NCBI RefSeq assembly: GCF_000949455.1
Contig: NZ_JXXK01000001.1
Location: 248,001 to 312,000, forward strand
DNA length: 64,000 nucleotides
Source of the DNA: Ruthenibacterium lactatiformans
GTDB lineage: Bacteria > Bacillota > Clostridia > Oscillospirales > Ruminococcaceae
Direction: 5' to 3'
The notes under the pieces were generated by a model, which did not search any database, had not been told where the DNA came from, and saw only the letters and a list, made by a program, of their open reading frames with translations. A program made the translations under genes and the position numbers. This document shows positions 9,218-18,022 of the stretch, piece by piece. Every line of letters begins with the position of its first letter. The stretch's first letter is position 1.

Positions 9218-11401
9218 TCAAACATTGATCTTGCCGTTCAGCTTGCCGGAGGCTGCCCCACCGCGCTTATAATCCGCGTTGTATTGATTGGGGCGTACCA
9301 GCATGTAGATCAGGAATGCAAGAACCAACAGAGCGGCAACAGTGCCGGCCCCGAACGCAGTCTCGCCTGTGATAAGACCTCCCAACTGATAGGTGATGAG
9401 CGAAACAGCATAGGCAAACACACACATGTATCCGATGGCCGCGAGCGTCCATTTCCCGTTGTTCATTTCGCGCTTGATGGCGCCCATAGCGGCGAAGCAC
9501 GGCGCACACAGCAAATTGAACAGCATAAAGCTGTATGCGGACAGCTGCGTATAATGCAGCGCGACGGCAGACCAGAGATTCGCGTCATCTTCCGCAACTT
9601 CTTCGCCCACATGAAACAGCACGCCGAAAGTCGACACCACGTTTTCCTTGGCAATCAGGCCTGTGACGGTAGCCACGGTGGACTGCCAATCACCAAAGCC
9701 AAGCGGCGCAAAGATGAAGGACACAGCGCTGCCGACAACAGCAAGCAGGCTGCTGTTGTTGTCCTCCACCATGCCAAAGGAGCCGTCCGTAAAGCCAAAG
9801 CCCTGCAGAAACCACAATACAACGGAGGAAGCAAGAATGATGGTGCCTGCGCGTTTAATGAAGCTCCAGCCACGCTCCCATGTGGCATGCAGCACGTTTT
9901 TCGCACTTGGCACATGATAAGCGGGCAGTTCCATGACAAAGGGCGCCGGTTCGCCCGCGAAAGGCTTTGTTTTCTTCAGCATAATGCCGCTGATAACAAT
10001 AGCTGCCACACCAATGAAGTATGCACTTACAGCCACAAGGCCGCTGCCGCCGAACAACGCTCCCGCAAACAGGCCGATGATGGGCATTTTCGCACCGCAC
10101 GGGATAAAGCAGGTGGTCATAATGGTCATCTTGCGGTCGCGGTCATTTTCAATGGTGCGGGACGCCATAACACCCGGCACGCCGCAGCCGGAGCCGATGA
10201 GCATTGGGATGAAGCTCTTTCCCGAGAGGCCGAATTTGCGGAAAACACGGTCCAGAATAAATGCAATGCGGGCCATGTAACCGATGTCCTCCAGAACGGA
10301 GAGCATCAGGAACAGTACAAGCATCTGAGGCACAAAGCCCAGCACCGCGCCCACACCGCCGATGATGCCGTCGACGATAAGGCCCGTGAGCCAGCCGGCC
10401 ACGCCCCAGCCCTCCAACAGCGCGGCCGCTCCGCCCTGCAGCCATTCAGCGGCAAATACATCGTTTGTCCAGTCCGTCAAAAAGCTGCCGAACGGCCCCA
10501 TGGCGATCCAATAGACCAGATACATGACTACGGCAAAAATCGGCAGCGCCAGAACGCGGTTCGTTACGATACGGTCGATCTTGTCGGAAGCCGTCATGCT
10601 GTGTCTGGCCGCCTTCTTTTTCACACAGCGGTCTACAACCTTGCTGATGTATGCATAACGCTGGTTTGTGATGATGCTTTCCGCATCGTCGTCCAGCTCT
10701 TTTTCGCAGTCTTTGATATGTGTCTCCAAATGCGTCATCAGACGGCTGCCGAGGTCCAGCTCCGCAGCCACTTTTTCATCGCGCTCAAAAAGCTTGATAG
10801 CGTACCAGCGCAGGTTCTGCGCATCCACTTTGTCGGAGATGGATTCTTCGATGTGGGCAATGGCATGCTCCACACTTCCCGTAAACACATGGGGCTGCTC
10901 ATTGGCCGCGCGGCCCGAGGCGATGGCGATGGCTTTTTCCGCAACCGCCATACTGCCCTCGCCCTTCAAGGCGCTCGTTTCCATCACCGCGCATCCAAGC
11001 TCTGCGCCCAGCTTCGCGAGGTCGATTTTGTCTCCGTTTTTGCGCACGATATCAATCATATTCACCGCGATGACCACAGGGATACCCAGCTCCAGCAGCT
11101 GTGTGGTAAGGTAAAGATTGCGCTCCACGTTGGTGCCGTCCAAAATGTTGATGATCGCATCCGGTTTTTCTTTCACCAGAAATCCGCGAGCGACCACTTC
11201 CTCCAGAGTATAGGGGCTGAGGGAATAAATGCCGGGCAGATCCTGGATGACGACATCCTTATGCCCTTTCAACCGGCCTTCCTTTTTTTCCACGGTAACG
11301 CCAGGCCAGTTGCCAACGTACTGATTTGACCCTGTCAGGTCATTGAACATGGTTGTCTTGCCGCAGTTCGGGTTTCCGGCAAGCGCAATGGTGATACTCA
11401 T
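9218..11401 (-). CDS. feoB: Ferrous iron transport protein B (FeoB)
   Basis: FeoB is the membrane Fe(II) transporter with an N-terminal G-protein domain. The 727-residue protein shows the G1 loop GNPNCGKTT at residues 8-16, the G2-type Thr in WPGVTVEK, G3 DLPG near 54 and G4 NMID near 117. A helical GDI-like domain follows, then two Gate segments with about eight to eleven membrane helices, including GSGCGVPG and PCGAKMP, which carry the conserved cysteines. GAGGAGG precedes the ATG by 7 bp. It is the main gene of the feoA-feoA-feoB-HMA operon, and a TTAG-N6-CTAA dyad lies just upstream. Confidence 0.97.
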   Translation of the reverse strand: MSITIALAGNPNCGKTTMFNDLTGSNQYVGNWPGVTVEKKEGRLKGHKDVVIQDLPGIYSLSPYTLEEVVARGFLVKEKPDAIINILDGTNVERNLYLTTQLLELGIPVVIAVNMIDIVRKNGDKIDLAKLGAELGCAVMETSALKGEGSMAVAEKAIAIASGRAANEQPHVFTGSVEHAIAHIEESISDKVDAQNLRWYAIKLFERDEKVAAELDLGSRLMTHLETHIKDCEKELDDDAESIITNQRYAYISKVVDRCVKKKAARHSMTASDKIDRIVTNRVLALPIFAVVMYLVYWIAMGPFGSFLTDWTNDVFAAEWLQGGAAALLEGWGVAGWLTGLIVDGIIGGVGAVLGFVPQMLVLFLMLSVLEDIGYMARIAFILDRVFRKFGLSGKSFIPMLIGSGCGVPGVMASRTIENDRDRKMTIMTTCFIPCGAKMPIIGLFAGALFGGSGLVAVSAYFIGVAAIVISGIMLKKTKPFAGEPAPFVMELPAYHVPSAKNVLHATWERGWSFIKRAGTIILASSVVLWFLQGFGFTDGSFGMVEDNNSSLLAVVGSAVSFIFAPLGFGDWQSTVATVTGLIAKENVVSTFGVLFHVGEEVAEDDANLWSAVALHYTQLSAYSFMLFNLLCAPCFAAMGAIKREMNNGKWTLAAIGYMCVFAYAVSLITYQLGGLITGETAFGAGTVAALLVLAFLIYMLVRPNQYNADYKRGGAASGKLNGKINV

Positions 11402-11439
11402 TTCTCTGCCTCCTCTTATTCATGAGCCGCCAGCAGTTG

Positions 11440-11453
11440 TTAGCTTACACTAA
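11440..11453. promoter_or_regulatory. TTAG-N6-CTAA dyad between feoA and feoB
   Basis: TTAGCTTACACTAA is an inverted repeat of the same form as the sites before feoA, enolase and the mobile ECF operon. It is a likely operator for a DtxR-type repressor, possibly over a weak internal promoter (TTGCAA upstream on the minus strand). Confidence 0.6.
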
Positions 11454-11474
11454 CCCCTTTGCAAAAACGGACAC

Positions 11475-11696
11475 TCATTCAACCTCGATCATTTCCGCAT
11501 CAGCCTTGCGTACGCTCAGTTCATATCCGCGCACGTTCAGCTCCATCGGATCACCCAGCGGGGCTACCTTGCGCACATGCAGGTCAACGCCTCTGGTGAT
11601 TCCCATGTCCATGATACGCCGCTTTACCGGGCCCTCGCCGTACAGTTTTTTCACCCTTACGGTCTCTCCCACCTTTGCGTCCTTCAGTGTTTTCAT
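11475..11696 (-). CDS. feoA: Ferrous iron transport protein A (FeoA), second copy
   Basis: A 73-residue SH3-like FeoA protein, thought to bind the cytoplasmic side of FeoB and tune its activity. The family pattern is clear: a leading LKDAKVGETVRV strand, RRIMDMGITRG in the middle and the closing GYELSVRKADAEMI. GGAGG lies 7 bp before the ATG. It sits between the other feoA and feoB, an arrangement common in Clostridia, where two small FeoA proteins accompany one FeoB. Confidence 0.93.
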   Translation of the reverse strand: MKTLKDAKVGETVRVKKLYGEGPVKRRIMDMGITRGVDLHVRKVAPLGDPMELNVRGYELSVRKADAEMIEVE

Positions 11697-11709
11697 TTCG
11701 GTTCCTCCT

Positions 11710-11919
11710 TTAAATCATCACACGGTTCGCCAGTGTTCTGTCCAGCGCGATACGGCTTTCCTTCACCTGAAGAATCAGATTTCCCGCAATCTCGCTCACC
11801 ACCGTGACAGAACCGTCTACTACGAATCCCAACTCCGCCAGATGCTGACGCACTTCGTCCTTGCCGGTAATTTTTCGAATCGTCACCGTTTCGCCCGGTT
11901 TTGCCATCGTCAAAGGCAT
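11710..11919 (-). CDS. feoA: Ferrous iron transport protein A (FeoA), first copy
   Basis: A 69-residue FeoA, first gene of the feo operon, with the pattern AKPGETVTIRKI, HLAELGF and SRIALDRTLANRVMI. The ATG at 11919 follows an AAGGAGG/GGGGAG stretch; a GTG directly before it is an alternative start. The two FeoA copies differ clearly from each other, so they may have distinct roles and are not a recent duplication. Confidence 0.92.
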   Translation of the reverse strand: MPLTMAKPGETVTIRKITGKDEVRQHLAELGFVVDGSVTVVSEIAGNLILQVKESRIALDRTLANRVMI

Positions 11920-11962
11920 CACTCCCCTTGCCTCCTTCCCAAACGCTGTTCAAGCGCAAAAG

Positions 11963-11976
11963 TTAGCTTTAACTAA
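11963..11976. promoter_or_regulatory. TTAG-N6-CTAA operator of the feo operon
   Basis: TTAGCTTTAACTAA, within the larger inverted repeat GTTAGCTTTAACTAAC, lies 19-32 bp downstream of the feo -10 box. A weaker related half-palindrome (GTTAGCTATTGACAAC, minus strand 12031-12016) overlaps the -35 box. The position fits repression by an iron-bound DtxR-type protein. Confidence 0.7.
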
Positions 11977-11994
11977 CCTCTTTCAACAGCATGA

Positions 11995-12023
11995 AGTTTA
12001 CCACGACTAACCAAAGTTGTCAA
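11995..12023 (-). promoter_or_regulatory. Promoter of the feo operon
   Basis: Consensus TTGACA (12023-12018), a 17-bp spacer and TAAACT (12000-11995) on the minus strand. Confidence 0.75.
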
Positions 12024-12060
12024 TAGCTAACCCCATAATTTTGCTCCATTTTTCTCGAAC

Positions 12061-12089
12061 TTGCTAAAAGTTCGGGATTATGCTACTCT
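12061..12089 (+). promoter_or_regulatory. Promoter of the DtxR-type repressor gene
   Basis: TTGCTA, a 17-bp spacer and TACTCT about 37 bp before the start codon. An inverted repeat CGAACTT/AAGTTCG (12058-12074) overlaps the -35 box and could be an autoregulatory site. Confidence 0.55.
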
Positions 12090-12125
12090 TTAATTATCAA
12101 TAATGTGTCAAAGGGAGGCACACGC

Positions 12126-12512
12126 ATGCAGATCCATGAATCATCCGAGGATTATTTGGAAAGCATTTTAATGTTAAAAGAGCGCAAAGGCTTCGTGCGC
12201 TCCATTGATATTGCGAACGAGCTGGATTATACCAAAGCGAGTGTCAGCATCGCCATGAAAAAGCTGCGGGAAAACGGCTATATCGAAGTGGATGCTGAAG
12301 GTTTTATCACCCTCACACCCGCGGGCCACAAAATTGCAGCCCGCATTTACGGCCGCCACAAGCTGCTGACGGAATTCTTTGTCCGCCTGGGCGTGAGCCA
12401 GGAGACCGCTGCGGCAGACGCCTGCAAAGTTGAGCATGACCTGAGCGAGGAAACTTTTGAAAAACTGCTGCTCCATGCACAGAAAAACTCCGAGGACCCA
12501 GGTACACGCTGA
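12126..12512 (+). CDS. Metal-dependent transcriptional repressor, DtxR/IdeR type
   Basis: A 128-residue DtxR-family protein: winged helix-turn-helix (about residues 1-65, with SIDIANELDYTKASVSIAMKK as its core) followed by the metal-binding and dimerisation domain. The DtxR ligand pattern Cys-x-x-Glu-His is visible as ACKVEH near residue 100; a Cys at this place is typical of iron-type DtxR/IdeR, whereas MntR has Glu. There is no C-terminal SH3 domain. GGGAGG precedes the ATG at 12126. It is divergent from the feo operon and is the likely repressor acting at the TTAG-N6-CTAA sites. Iron specificity is inferred from one residue and from context. Confidence 0.88.
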   Translation: MQIHESSEDYLESILMLKERKGFVRSIDIANELDYTKASVSIAMKKLRENGYIEVDAEGFITLTPAGHKIAARIYGRHKLLTEFFVRLGVSQETAAADACKVEHDLSEETFEKLLLHAQKNSEDPGTR

Positions 12513-12617
12513 ACAGACTGTGTATATCCTGTTGGGCAGCGGCAGATACCTGCCGCTGCCTTTTCTGCTCCCTGCCGGAATATTGCCCCAATTTTTTTGA
12601 TATGCGCCAAATTCCCC

Positions 12618-12646
12618 TTGAATCATTCATACTTATCAGGTATACT
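12618..12646 (+). promoter_or_regulatory. Promoter of enolase
   Basis: TTGAAT, a 17-bp spacer and TATACT; the expected start of transcription falls at about 12653, right at the edge of the dyad that follows. Confidence 0.7.
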
Positions 12647-12654
12647 TAAAACAG

Positions 12655-12668
12655 TTAGCATATGCTAA
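12655..12668. promoter_or_regulatory. TTAG-N6-CTAA dyad at the enolase transcription start
   Basis: TTAGCATATGCTAA is a perfect 14-bp palindrome of the same class as the feo operators and covers the expected +1 of eno. A repressor bound here would block initiation. Confidence 0.6.
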
Positions 12669-12705
12669 TCGTTTTATTGAGACATTATGGAAAGGGAGCG
12701 CTTTT

Positions 12706-13986
12706 ATGAGCTTAATGATTCAAAGCATTCACGGACGCGAAATTATTGATTCCCGGGGAAACCCCACGGTTGAGGCGGTCGTCCTTTTGCAAAACGGCGT
12801 CAGCGGCACAGCTGCCGTCCCCAGCGGCGCTTCGACCGGACAATTTGAAGCTTTGGAGCTGCGCGATGCAGACCCCGCCCGTTTCGGCGGAAAGGGCGTG
12901 CTGCGCGCTGTGAAAAATATCAACACCGAAATATGCGCCGCACTGACGGGCATGGACGCTTCCCATACCGGGGAGATCGACGCGGCCATGCTTCGCCTGG
13001 ACGGTACGCCGGACAAATCCCGGCTTGGCGCAAACGCGATTTTGGCGGTTTCGCTCGCCAGTGCCCGGGCCGCGGCAAACGCGCTGGGCCTTCCCCTGTA
13101 CCGGTTTTTGGGCGGCGTCAGCGCCGATGTACTTCCTGTACCGATGATGAACATTCTCAACGGCGGCGCGCACGCAGCCAATAATATCGATGTACAGGAA
13201 TTCATGATCATGCCGGTAGGCGCGCCCAGTTTTCACGAGGGGCTTCGTTGGTGCACCGAGGTGTTCCACAAACTGGCCGCGATTCTGAAAGCGGAAGGGC
13301 ACTCCACCGCTGTCGGCGACGAAGGCGGCTACGCGCCGAATCTTGAGAGCGACGAAGAAGCCATCCAATATCTGCTGCGCGCCATTGAGGCTGCTGGTTA
13401 CCGCCCCGGCGAGGATTTTGTACTGGCTATGGACGCAGCCTCCAGCGAATGGAAAGATGAAAACGGCTATTTCCTGCCAAAGAAAAAAACGCACTTCACC
13501 ACAGATGAACTGATCGAGCACTGGAAAGCTCTGTGCGAAAAATATCCCATCCGGTCGATTGAGGACGCGTTGGATGAAGAGGACTGGGACGGGTGGAAAA
13601 AGCTCACGGAGGTGCTGGGGAGCCAGGTGCAGTTGGTGGGAGACGACTTTTTTGTCACCAACACGCAGCGTCTTCAGAAAGGCATCGACCGGAAATGCGG
13701 GAATTCTATCCTTATTAAACTGAATCAGATCGGCACTCTGACAGAGACCATGGAGGCTGTCAAGCTGGCGAAACGCGCCGGCTATACAGCCATCGTCTCT
13801 CATCGCTCCGGCGAGACAGAGGATACCACCATCGCGGATCTTTCCGTAGCATTGAATGCCGGCCAGATCAAAACAGGCGCACCCAGCCGCACCGAACGCG
13901 TGGCCAAATACAACCAGCTGCTGCGCATCGAAGAAGAACTTGGCTCCGGCGCCAGATATTTGGGACGGGGCTGCTTTGCAAAATAG
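12706..13986 (+). CDS. eno: Enolase
   Basis: Converts 2-phosphoglycerate to phosphoenolpyruvate. The 426-residue length is normal. Conserved parts are all present: DSRGNPTVE at the N-terminus, PSGASTG, the GDEGGYAPN loop carrying the catalytic Glu, metal ligands in AMDAASSEW, in SIEDALDEEDW and in VGDDFFVTN, the catalytic Lys in LIKLNQIGT, and SHRSGETED. The ribosome site AAGGGAG is 9 bp before the ATG. Unlike the usual glycolytic cluster, it stands alone here, and its promoter carries a TTAG-N6-CTAA dyad shared with the feo operon. Whether the genome has a second enolase cannot be seen. Confidence 0.97.
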   Translation: MSLMIQSIHGREIIDSRGNPTVEAVVLLQNGVSGTAAVPSGASTGQFEALELRDADPARFGGKGVLRAVKNINTEICAALTGMDASHTGEIDAAMLRLDGTPDKSRLGANAILAVSLASARAAANALGLPLYRFLGGVSADVLPVPMMNILNGGAHAANNIDVQEFMIMPVGAPSFHEGLRWCTEVFHKLAAILKAEGHSTAVGDEGGYAPNLESDEEAIQYLLRAIEAAGYRPGEDFVLAMDAASSEWKDENGYFLPKKKTHFTTDELIEHWKALCEKYPIRSIEDALDEEDWDGWKKLTEVLGSQVQLVGDDFFVTNTQRLQKGIDRKCGNSILIKLNQIGTLTETMEAVKLAKRAGYTAIVSHRSGETEDTTIADLSVALNAGQIKTGAPSRTERVAKYNQLLRIEEELGSGARYLGRGCFAK

Positions 13987-14028
13987 TTCCCGATCACAGC
14001 AGCGCGTTTCCCTGTATATAAGTATGTA

Positions 14029-14067
14029 AAAATGCCCTCCGGCGGAATACTCTGCCGGAGGGCATTT
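14029..14067. terminator. Bidirectional terminator between eno and rubredoxin
   Basis: AAATGCCCTCCGGC pairs with GCCGGAGGGCATTT around a 10-nt loop, with A-rich and T-rich flanks on both sides, between two convergent genes. Confidence 0.9.
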
Positions 14068-14085
14068 ATTCAGTTGCTTCAAAAA

Positions 14086-14244
14086 TCAGGCTTCTTCAAA
14101 CTGATCTTTGCCCACGCCGCAAACAGGGCAGACCCAGTCTTCGGGAACATCCTCCCACTTGGTGCCCGGCTCCACGCCGTTATCGGGGTCGCCAGCCGCC
14201 TCATCGTAGATGTACCCGCAAACAGTGCAGACATATTTCTTCAT
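14086..14244 (-). CDS. Rubredoxin
   Basis: A 52-residue one-electron carrier with a single iron held by four cysteines: CTVCGY at residues 6-11 and CPVCGV near 39-44, with the aromatic residues of the family (YIYDE, WVCP). GGAGG lies 10 bp before the ATG. In anaerobes such proteins feed reductases that remove oxygen or peroxide. No partner gene lies next to it. Confidence 0.97.
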   Translation of the reverse strand: MKKYVCTVCGYIYDEAAGDPDNGVEPGTKWEDVPEDWVCPVCGVGKDQFEEA

Positions 14245-14336
14245 TGCAGCAAAACCTCCATTTATTTCTTCTTTCTGTCCGGCATTCCAAGGCACAAAAG
14301 CAAAATTGGAAATATATGCCTTTTCAACCTGATGTC

Positions 14337-14365
14337 ATTATAGCACGCAGGCTTGCAGGACGCAA
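14337..14365 (-). promoter_or_regulatory. Promoter of rubredoxin
   Basis: TTGCGT, a 17-bp spacer and consensus TATAAT on the minus strand, giving a leader of roughly 85 nt. Confidence 0.6.
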
Positions 14366-14411
14366 GCGGATTTTTTGCGCAGCACAGCCAGCCGTTTTTT
14401 TACGCACAGGC

Positions 14412-15236
14412 TCAGCCAAGAAACGCCTCGTTAAGCGTAACACCGAATTCTCCTGCGATGGCGCGCAGATTGTCGTCCGAGATGGTCTGACATATTTTCC
14501 CCTGCCCTGCGCTTTGTGCCAGAACCCATATCTGTGCCGCCTTTTCAATGGTATGCATCAAGCCGAAGGTGGTATCAAAATCCGGACCGGAACAAAACAA
14601 ACCGTGATGCGCCCATACCGCTGCGTCGTACTGTTTCATTAATTCCGACGTAGCTATGGCGATGTCTGCGCCGCCCGGCACCATCCAGGGTACGACGCCC
14701 ACACCGCCCGGGAAAACCACCGGGCATTCTGTGGCGCTCTGCCACAAGGCACGGGTGAAATCCCGCGCCGTCAGCGGCAGGACATATGTCATAGCGATCA
14801 GGTTCGGCGTGTGGGCATGATAAATAACACGGTATACCCCCTCCGTCGCGGCCGCACGCACGCTGTGGTTCATAAAGTGGCTCGGGAATTCGCTGGTCGG
14901 CTTTGCGCCGTCTTCCAGGCCCCATACGATACGCCAGGCTCCGCCTGCGCTGTCGATCTCTACGATACCGATATTATGTGCCGGGTCCAACGCGACGTTG
15001 CGGAAATACTTGCCGCTGCCCGTGGTGAGAAAGTATTCCCCCGCCAGGTTCTTCCCCGTTACACCCATGCTCACCCATTCTCCCGCCGTTCGGAAGTAAA
15101 GACGGCACTGCTCTACCTCCTCCGGCCGCATGCGGTAGGTCAGATTTCCGCCGTTACGCTCGTGCCAGCCCTGCTTCCAACCGTCCGTGCACATGCGGAT
15201 ATAGTCCTGCACGATTTTTACATCCAAAATTCCCAT
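14412..15236 (-). CDS. rhaD: Rhamnulose-1-phosphate aldolase
   Basis: Cleaves L-rhamnulose 1-phosphate to dihydroxyacetone phosphate and L-lactaldehyde with a zinc ion. The 274-residue length matches the RhaD family. Visible parts are the N-terminal WHERNGGNLTYR (phosphate-binding), the HAHTPN zinc-ligand stretch in the middle and the third histidine in AHHGLF near residue 210. It is the last gene of rhaB-rhaA-rhaD, 5 bp after rhaA, so it is probably co-translated. Confidence 0.95.
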   Translation of the reverse strand: MGILDVKIVQDYIRMCTDGWKQGWHERNGGNLTYRMRPEEVEQCRLYFRTAGEWVSMGVTGKNLAGEYFLTTGSGKYFRNVALDPAHNIGIVEIDSAGGAWRIVWGLEDGAKPTSEFPSHFMNHSVRAAATEGVYRVIYHAHTPNLIAMTYVLPLTARDFTRALWQSATECPVVFPGGVGVVPWMVPGGADIAIATSELMKQYDAAVWAHHGLFCSGPDFDTTFGLMHTIEKAAQIWVLAQSAGQGKICQTISDDNLRAIAGEFGVTLNEAFLG

Positions 15237-15241
15237 TGCTG

Positions 15242-16489
15242 TTACCCTCTTCTGCTTAAAACTTCTTTTTCGTACTGTGTCACCGCGGCATACCAATCTC
15301 CGTCTGCGGGCACGCCCTGCCGGCGGCAGTATTCTGCCCAGACGTCACCGAAGGGAAGCGTCTTCGCTTCTTCCATCAGCACCATTTTCTCTGTGAAGTT
15401 CGCCCCGTCCTGCAGCTGCCTGAGCTTTTCATCCGGCTGCAGCAGAGCAAACAACAGCGCCTTCTGCGCGCTGCGCGTGCCCACCACCCAGGCTGCCACA
15501 CGGTTGATGGAGGCATCGAAGAAATCAAGACCGATAAGCACCCGGTCCAGCGCGTCGTTGCGCACGACCTCTTTCATGATTTCCCGTGTTTCATCGTCGA
15601 ACAGCACCACATGGTCCGAATCCCAGCGAACCGGGCGCGTAACATGCAGCGGCACCTTGTCAAAGAAGCACAGCATGGCCGGGATCTTGTCGCTTATGAA
15701 TTCCGTGGGATGGTAATGGCCCGCATCCAGCAGATTATACACACCCGGGTGTGTGGCCGCATACGCCGTGTAAAACTCATTGGAGCCTACGGTCATGCTT
15801 TCCAGCCCGATGCCGAACACCTTGCTCTCTACACAGTCTATGACGTTGGGGCACGGCTCTGCAAACACCTCGTCCAGCGCCGCCTTCAGGCGCAGCCGCG
15901 GGCCCATGCGGTCCGCCGGAATATCCTTGAAGCCGTCCGGCACCCATACATTGTTGAGCACCTGATCCCCCATCTCTTCGCCGATACGCTGTGCAATGCG
16001 CCGGCTGGCCTTGCAGTGGTCGATCCAGAAACGGCGCACCGCCTCGTCCGGATGAGACAGCGTCAGCCCGTCCTTCACCATGGGGTGCGAAAAGCAGGTC
16101 GGGTTAAAATCGATCCCCAAGCTGTTTTCTTTCGCAAAATCCACCCACGGAACAAAGTATTTGTATTCCAGCCTGTCGCGGTCCACCCACTCCCCTTCCG
16201 GGAACACGGCATAGCTCGCATGCAGGTTGATGCGTTTTTTGCCCGGGATAAGGCCGGCAGCTTTCAGGAAATCGGCTTTCAGCTCTTCAAAATTACGGGC
16301 TTTGCCGGGGTAGTTGCCTGTTGTCTGGATGCCATCGCCAGCCTTACCATCCTTCTGGTCGAAGCCCGCCACGTCGTCTCCCTGCCAGCAGTGGATGGAA
16401 ATGGCTTTCTCCGCCAGCCGTGCCAGCGCGCGTTCCACATCAACGCCGAAGCGCCTGTAACATGCTTTTGCGTTCTCATAATCATTCAT
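15242..16489 (-). CDS. rhaA: L-rhamnose isomerase
   Basis: Isomerises L-rhamnose to L-rhamnulose with Mn2+/Zn2+. The 415-residue protein is a TIM barrel of the RhaA family; SIHCWQGDDVAGF near the N-terminus, DFNPTCFSHP, VWVPDGFKD, DAGHYHPTE and LIGLDFFDAS hold the metal ligands and the catalytic acid residues. Its ATG overlaps the stop of rhaB by 4 bp. Confidence 0.96.
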   Translation of the reverse strand: MNDYENAKACYRRFGVDVERALARLAEKAISIHCWQGDDVAGFDQKDGKAGDGIQTTGNYPGKARNFEELKADFLKAAGLIPGKKRINLHASYAVFPEGEWVDRDRLEYKYFVPWVDFAKENSLGIDFNPTCFSHPMVKDGLTLSHPDEAVRRFWIDHCKASRRIAQRIGEEMGDQVLNNVWVPDGFKDIPADRMGPRLRLKAALDEVFAEPCPNVIDCVESKVFGIGLESMTVGSNEFYTAYAATHPGVYNLLDAGHYHPTEFISDKIPAMLCFFDKVPLHVTRPVRWDSDHVVLFDDETREIMKEVVRNDALDRVLIGLDFFDASINRVAAWVVGTRSAQKALLFALLQPDEKLRQLQDGANFTEKMVLMEEAKTLPFGDVWAEYCRRQGVPADGDWYAAVTQYEKEVLSRRG

Positions 16490-17931
16490 GGTGTTACCTC
16501 CTTGATATCAAAGCTTTGTCGGATCGCCGCCCTGGCGGCCTCCAAGTCATCAAACTCACCCGCCGCGATGAACTGTGCCATCAGGTTTCCCAACGCCGTC
16601 CCCTCCGTGGGCCCGGCGAACACCGGAAGACCTGTGGTCCGTGCCGTCAGCTCATTCAGATAACCGTCCTTGCTGCCGCCGCCCACAATGTTGATACTGG
16701 TATATACTTTTCCCGTCAGCGCGGACAGCTCCCGAACAGCGCCCGCATATCCGGCGGCCAGGCTGGCATATACACATTGCATCAGCTCGCCGACGGTTTG
16801 CGGCACCGACTGTCCGGTCTGTACGCAAAATTGCTTCACCGCATCGGTCATACTCTCCGGTGCAAGGAAGCTGCTGTCATTGACGTCAACCCGGGACGTA
16901 AAATCCGCACATCCGCGCGCCTCCGCCTCCAGCTCCGCATAACTCCACTGCCGCTGTGCCGCCGCCGTTTTTTTTGAATCCTCCACATAAGAAACGCCGT
17001 TCAACTCGCGCCGGATGGACTGGATCATCCAAAGGCCCATGATATTTTTCAGATAACGGTAGCGGTACCTGTAACCGCCTTCATTCGTAAAATTGGCCAG
17101 CATACTCGCCTCGCCGGTAATGGGGGCTTCGTTTTCCACGCCCAGCAGGCTCCAGGTTCCGCTGGAAATATACACCGCGTTTTCATCCCGGGCCGGCACG
17201 GCCAGAAATGCGCTGCCGGTATCATGCGTAGCAGGCAGCAGCACGTCGCAGTCGAACCCAACTGCGCCCTGCACCTCCCCGGTAAAGCGCCCCACCCGTG
17301 CGCCCGGCAAATTCAGCGGACCAAAGATGCGCCGGGGCAGCCCCAGCGCTGCAATGACCGTGTCGTCCCAACTCCTGGTATAAGCGTTCACCAGCGCGGT
17401 GGACGTTGCGTTCGTATATTCGTTCAGCATATTGCCTGTGAGCAGATAATTGAAATATTCCGGTATCATCAGCAGACGGCTGGCAGCGGCCAGCTGTTCC
17501 GGGTGCTCACGCTGCAAAGCCGTCAGCTGATACGCGGTATTGAACACCTGCTTCTGGATACCTGTGCGGGCGTACAGCTCCGGGAACGGCAGGCCACGTT
17601 CCGCCTGTTCCATCGCGCCTTTCGTGCGTTTGTCCCGATACGCCACGGCGTCGCTCACAGGCCTGCCGTCGGCTCCCATCAGCACAAAATCCACGGCCCA
17701 GGTGTCTATACCCATGGTTTCGGGAACCTTATTTACAGCCTTGCACGCGCGCAGTCCCTCCAGAATGCTTTGCCACAGCTGTTCCGTATTCCAGCAGTCA
17801 TGCCCGTTTTTCCGCACCTGAATGTTATCGAAGCGGTAGATCTCCTCCAGCATCATGCAGCCTTTCTCCACATGGCCCAAAATATGGCGCCCGGAGGATG
17901 CGCCGATGTCGATGGCAAGATGATATTTCAC
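16486..17931 (-). CDS. rhaB: Rhamnulokinase
   Basis: Phosphorylates L-rhamnulose at C-1. A 481-residue FGGY-type sugar kinase: the N-terminal ATP/phosphate loop AIDIGASSGR at residues 5-14, GIDTWAVDF, ATHDTGSAF and VGGGSKDGYLN of the C-terminal domain. The best start is GTG at 17931: AGGAGGGATC stands right before it, and the nearby ATG is out of frame and meets a stop at once. It is the first gene of the rha operon, transcribed from a promoter next to the terminator of the AraC gene. No rhamnose transporter or rhaM is visible nearby. Confidence 0.95.
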   Translation of the reverse strand: MKYHLAIDIGASSGRHILGHVEKGCMMLEEIYRFDNIQVRKNGHDCWNTEQLWQSILEGLRACKAVNKVPETMGIDTWAVDFVLMGADGRPVSDAVAYRDKRTKGAMEQAERGLPFPELYARTGIQKQVFNTAYQLTALQREHPEQLAAASRLLMIPEYFNYLLTGNMLNEYTNATSTALVNAYTRSWDDTVIAALGLPRRIFGPLNLPGARVGRFTGEVQGAVGFDCDVLLPATHDTGSAFLAVPARDENAVYISSGTWSLLGVENEAPITGEASMLANFTNEGGYRYRYRYLKNIMGLWMIQSIRRELNGVSYVEDSKKTAAAQRQWSYAELEAEARGCADFTSRVDVNDSSFLAPESMTDAVKQFCVQTGQSVPQTVGELMQCVYASLAAGYAGAVRELSALTGKVYTSINIVGGGSKDGYLNELTARTTGLPVFAGPTEGTALGNLMAQFIAAGEFDDLEAARAAIRQSFDIKEVTP

Positions 17932-17970
17932 ATGATCCCTCCTGCTCGTTCTGCCCGGTTCGGGTGTTCC

Positions 17971-18003
17971 GGCACGGCTCTGCCGTGCTCTTTTTTCATT
18001 ATA
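17971..18003 (-). promoter_or_regulatory. rhaB promoter -10 box and leader hairpin
   Basis: A consensus TATAAT (18003-17998) has only a poor -35 match, as expected for an activator-dependent promoter. Directly downstream the leader contains a perfect hairpin GCACGGC/GCCGTGC (about 17972-17988). Either the hairpin or its DNA dyad may be regulatory. Confidence 0.5.
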
Positions 18004-18022
18004 CTGCACAGGCGAAAACAAA

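Noticed and set aside
9164..11329. Long open frame antisense to feoB (721 codons)
   Set aside because: Complete overlap with a secure FeoB; the translation is rich in Arg, His and Gln without domains.
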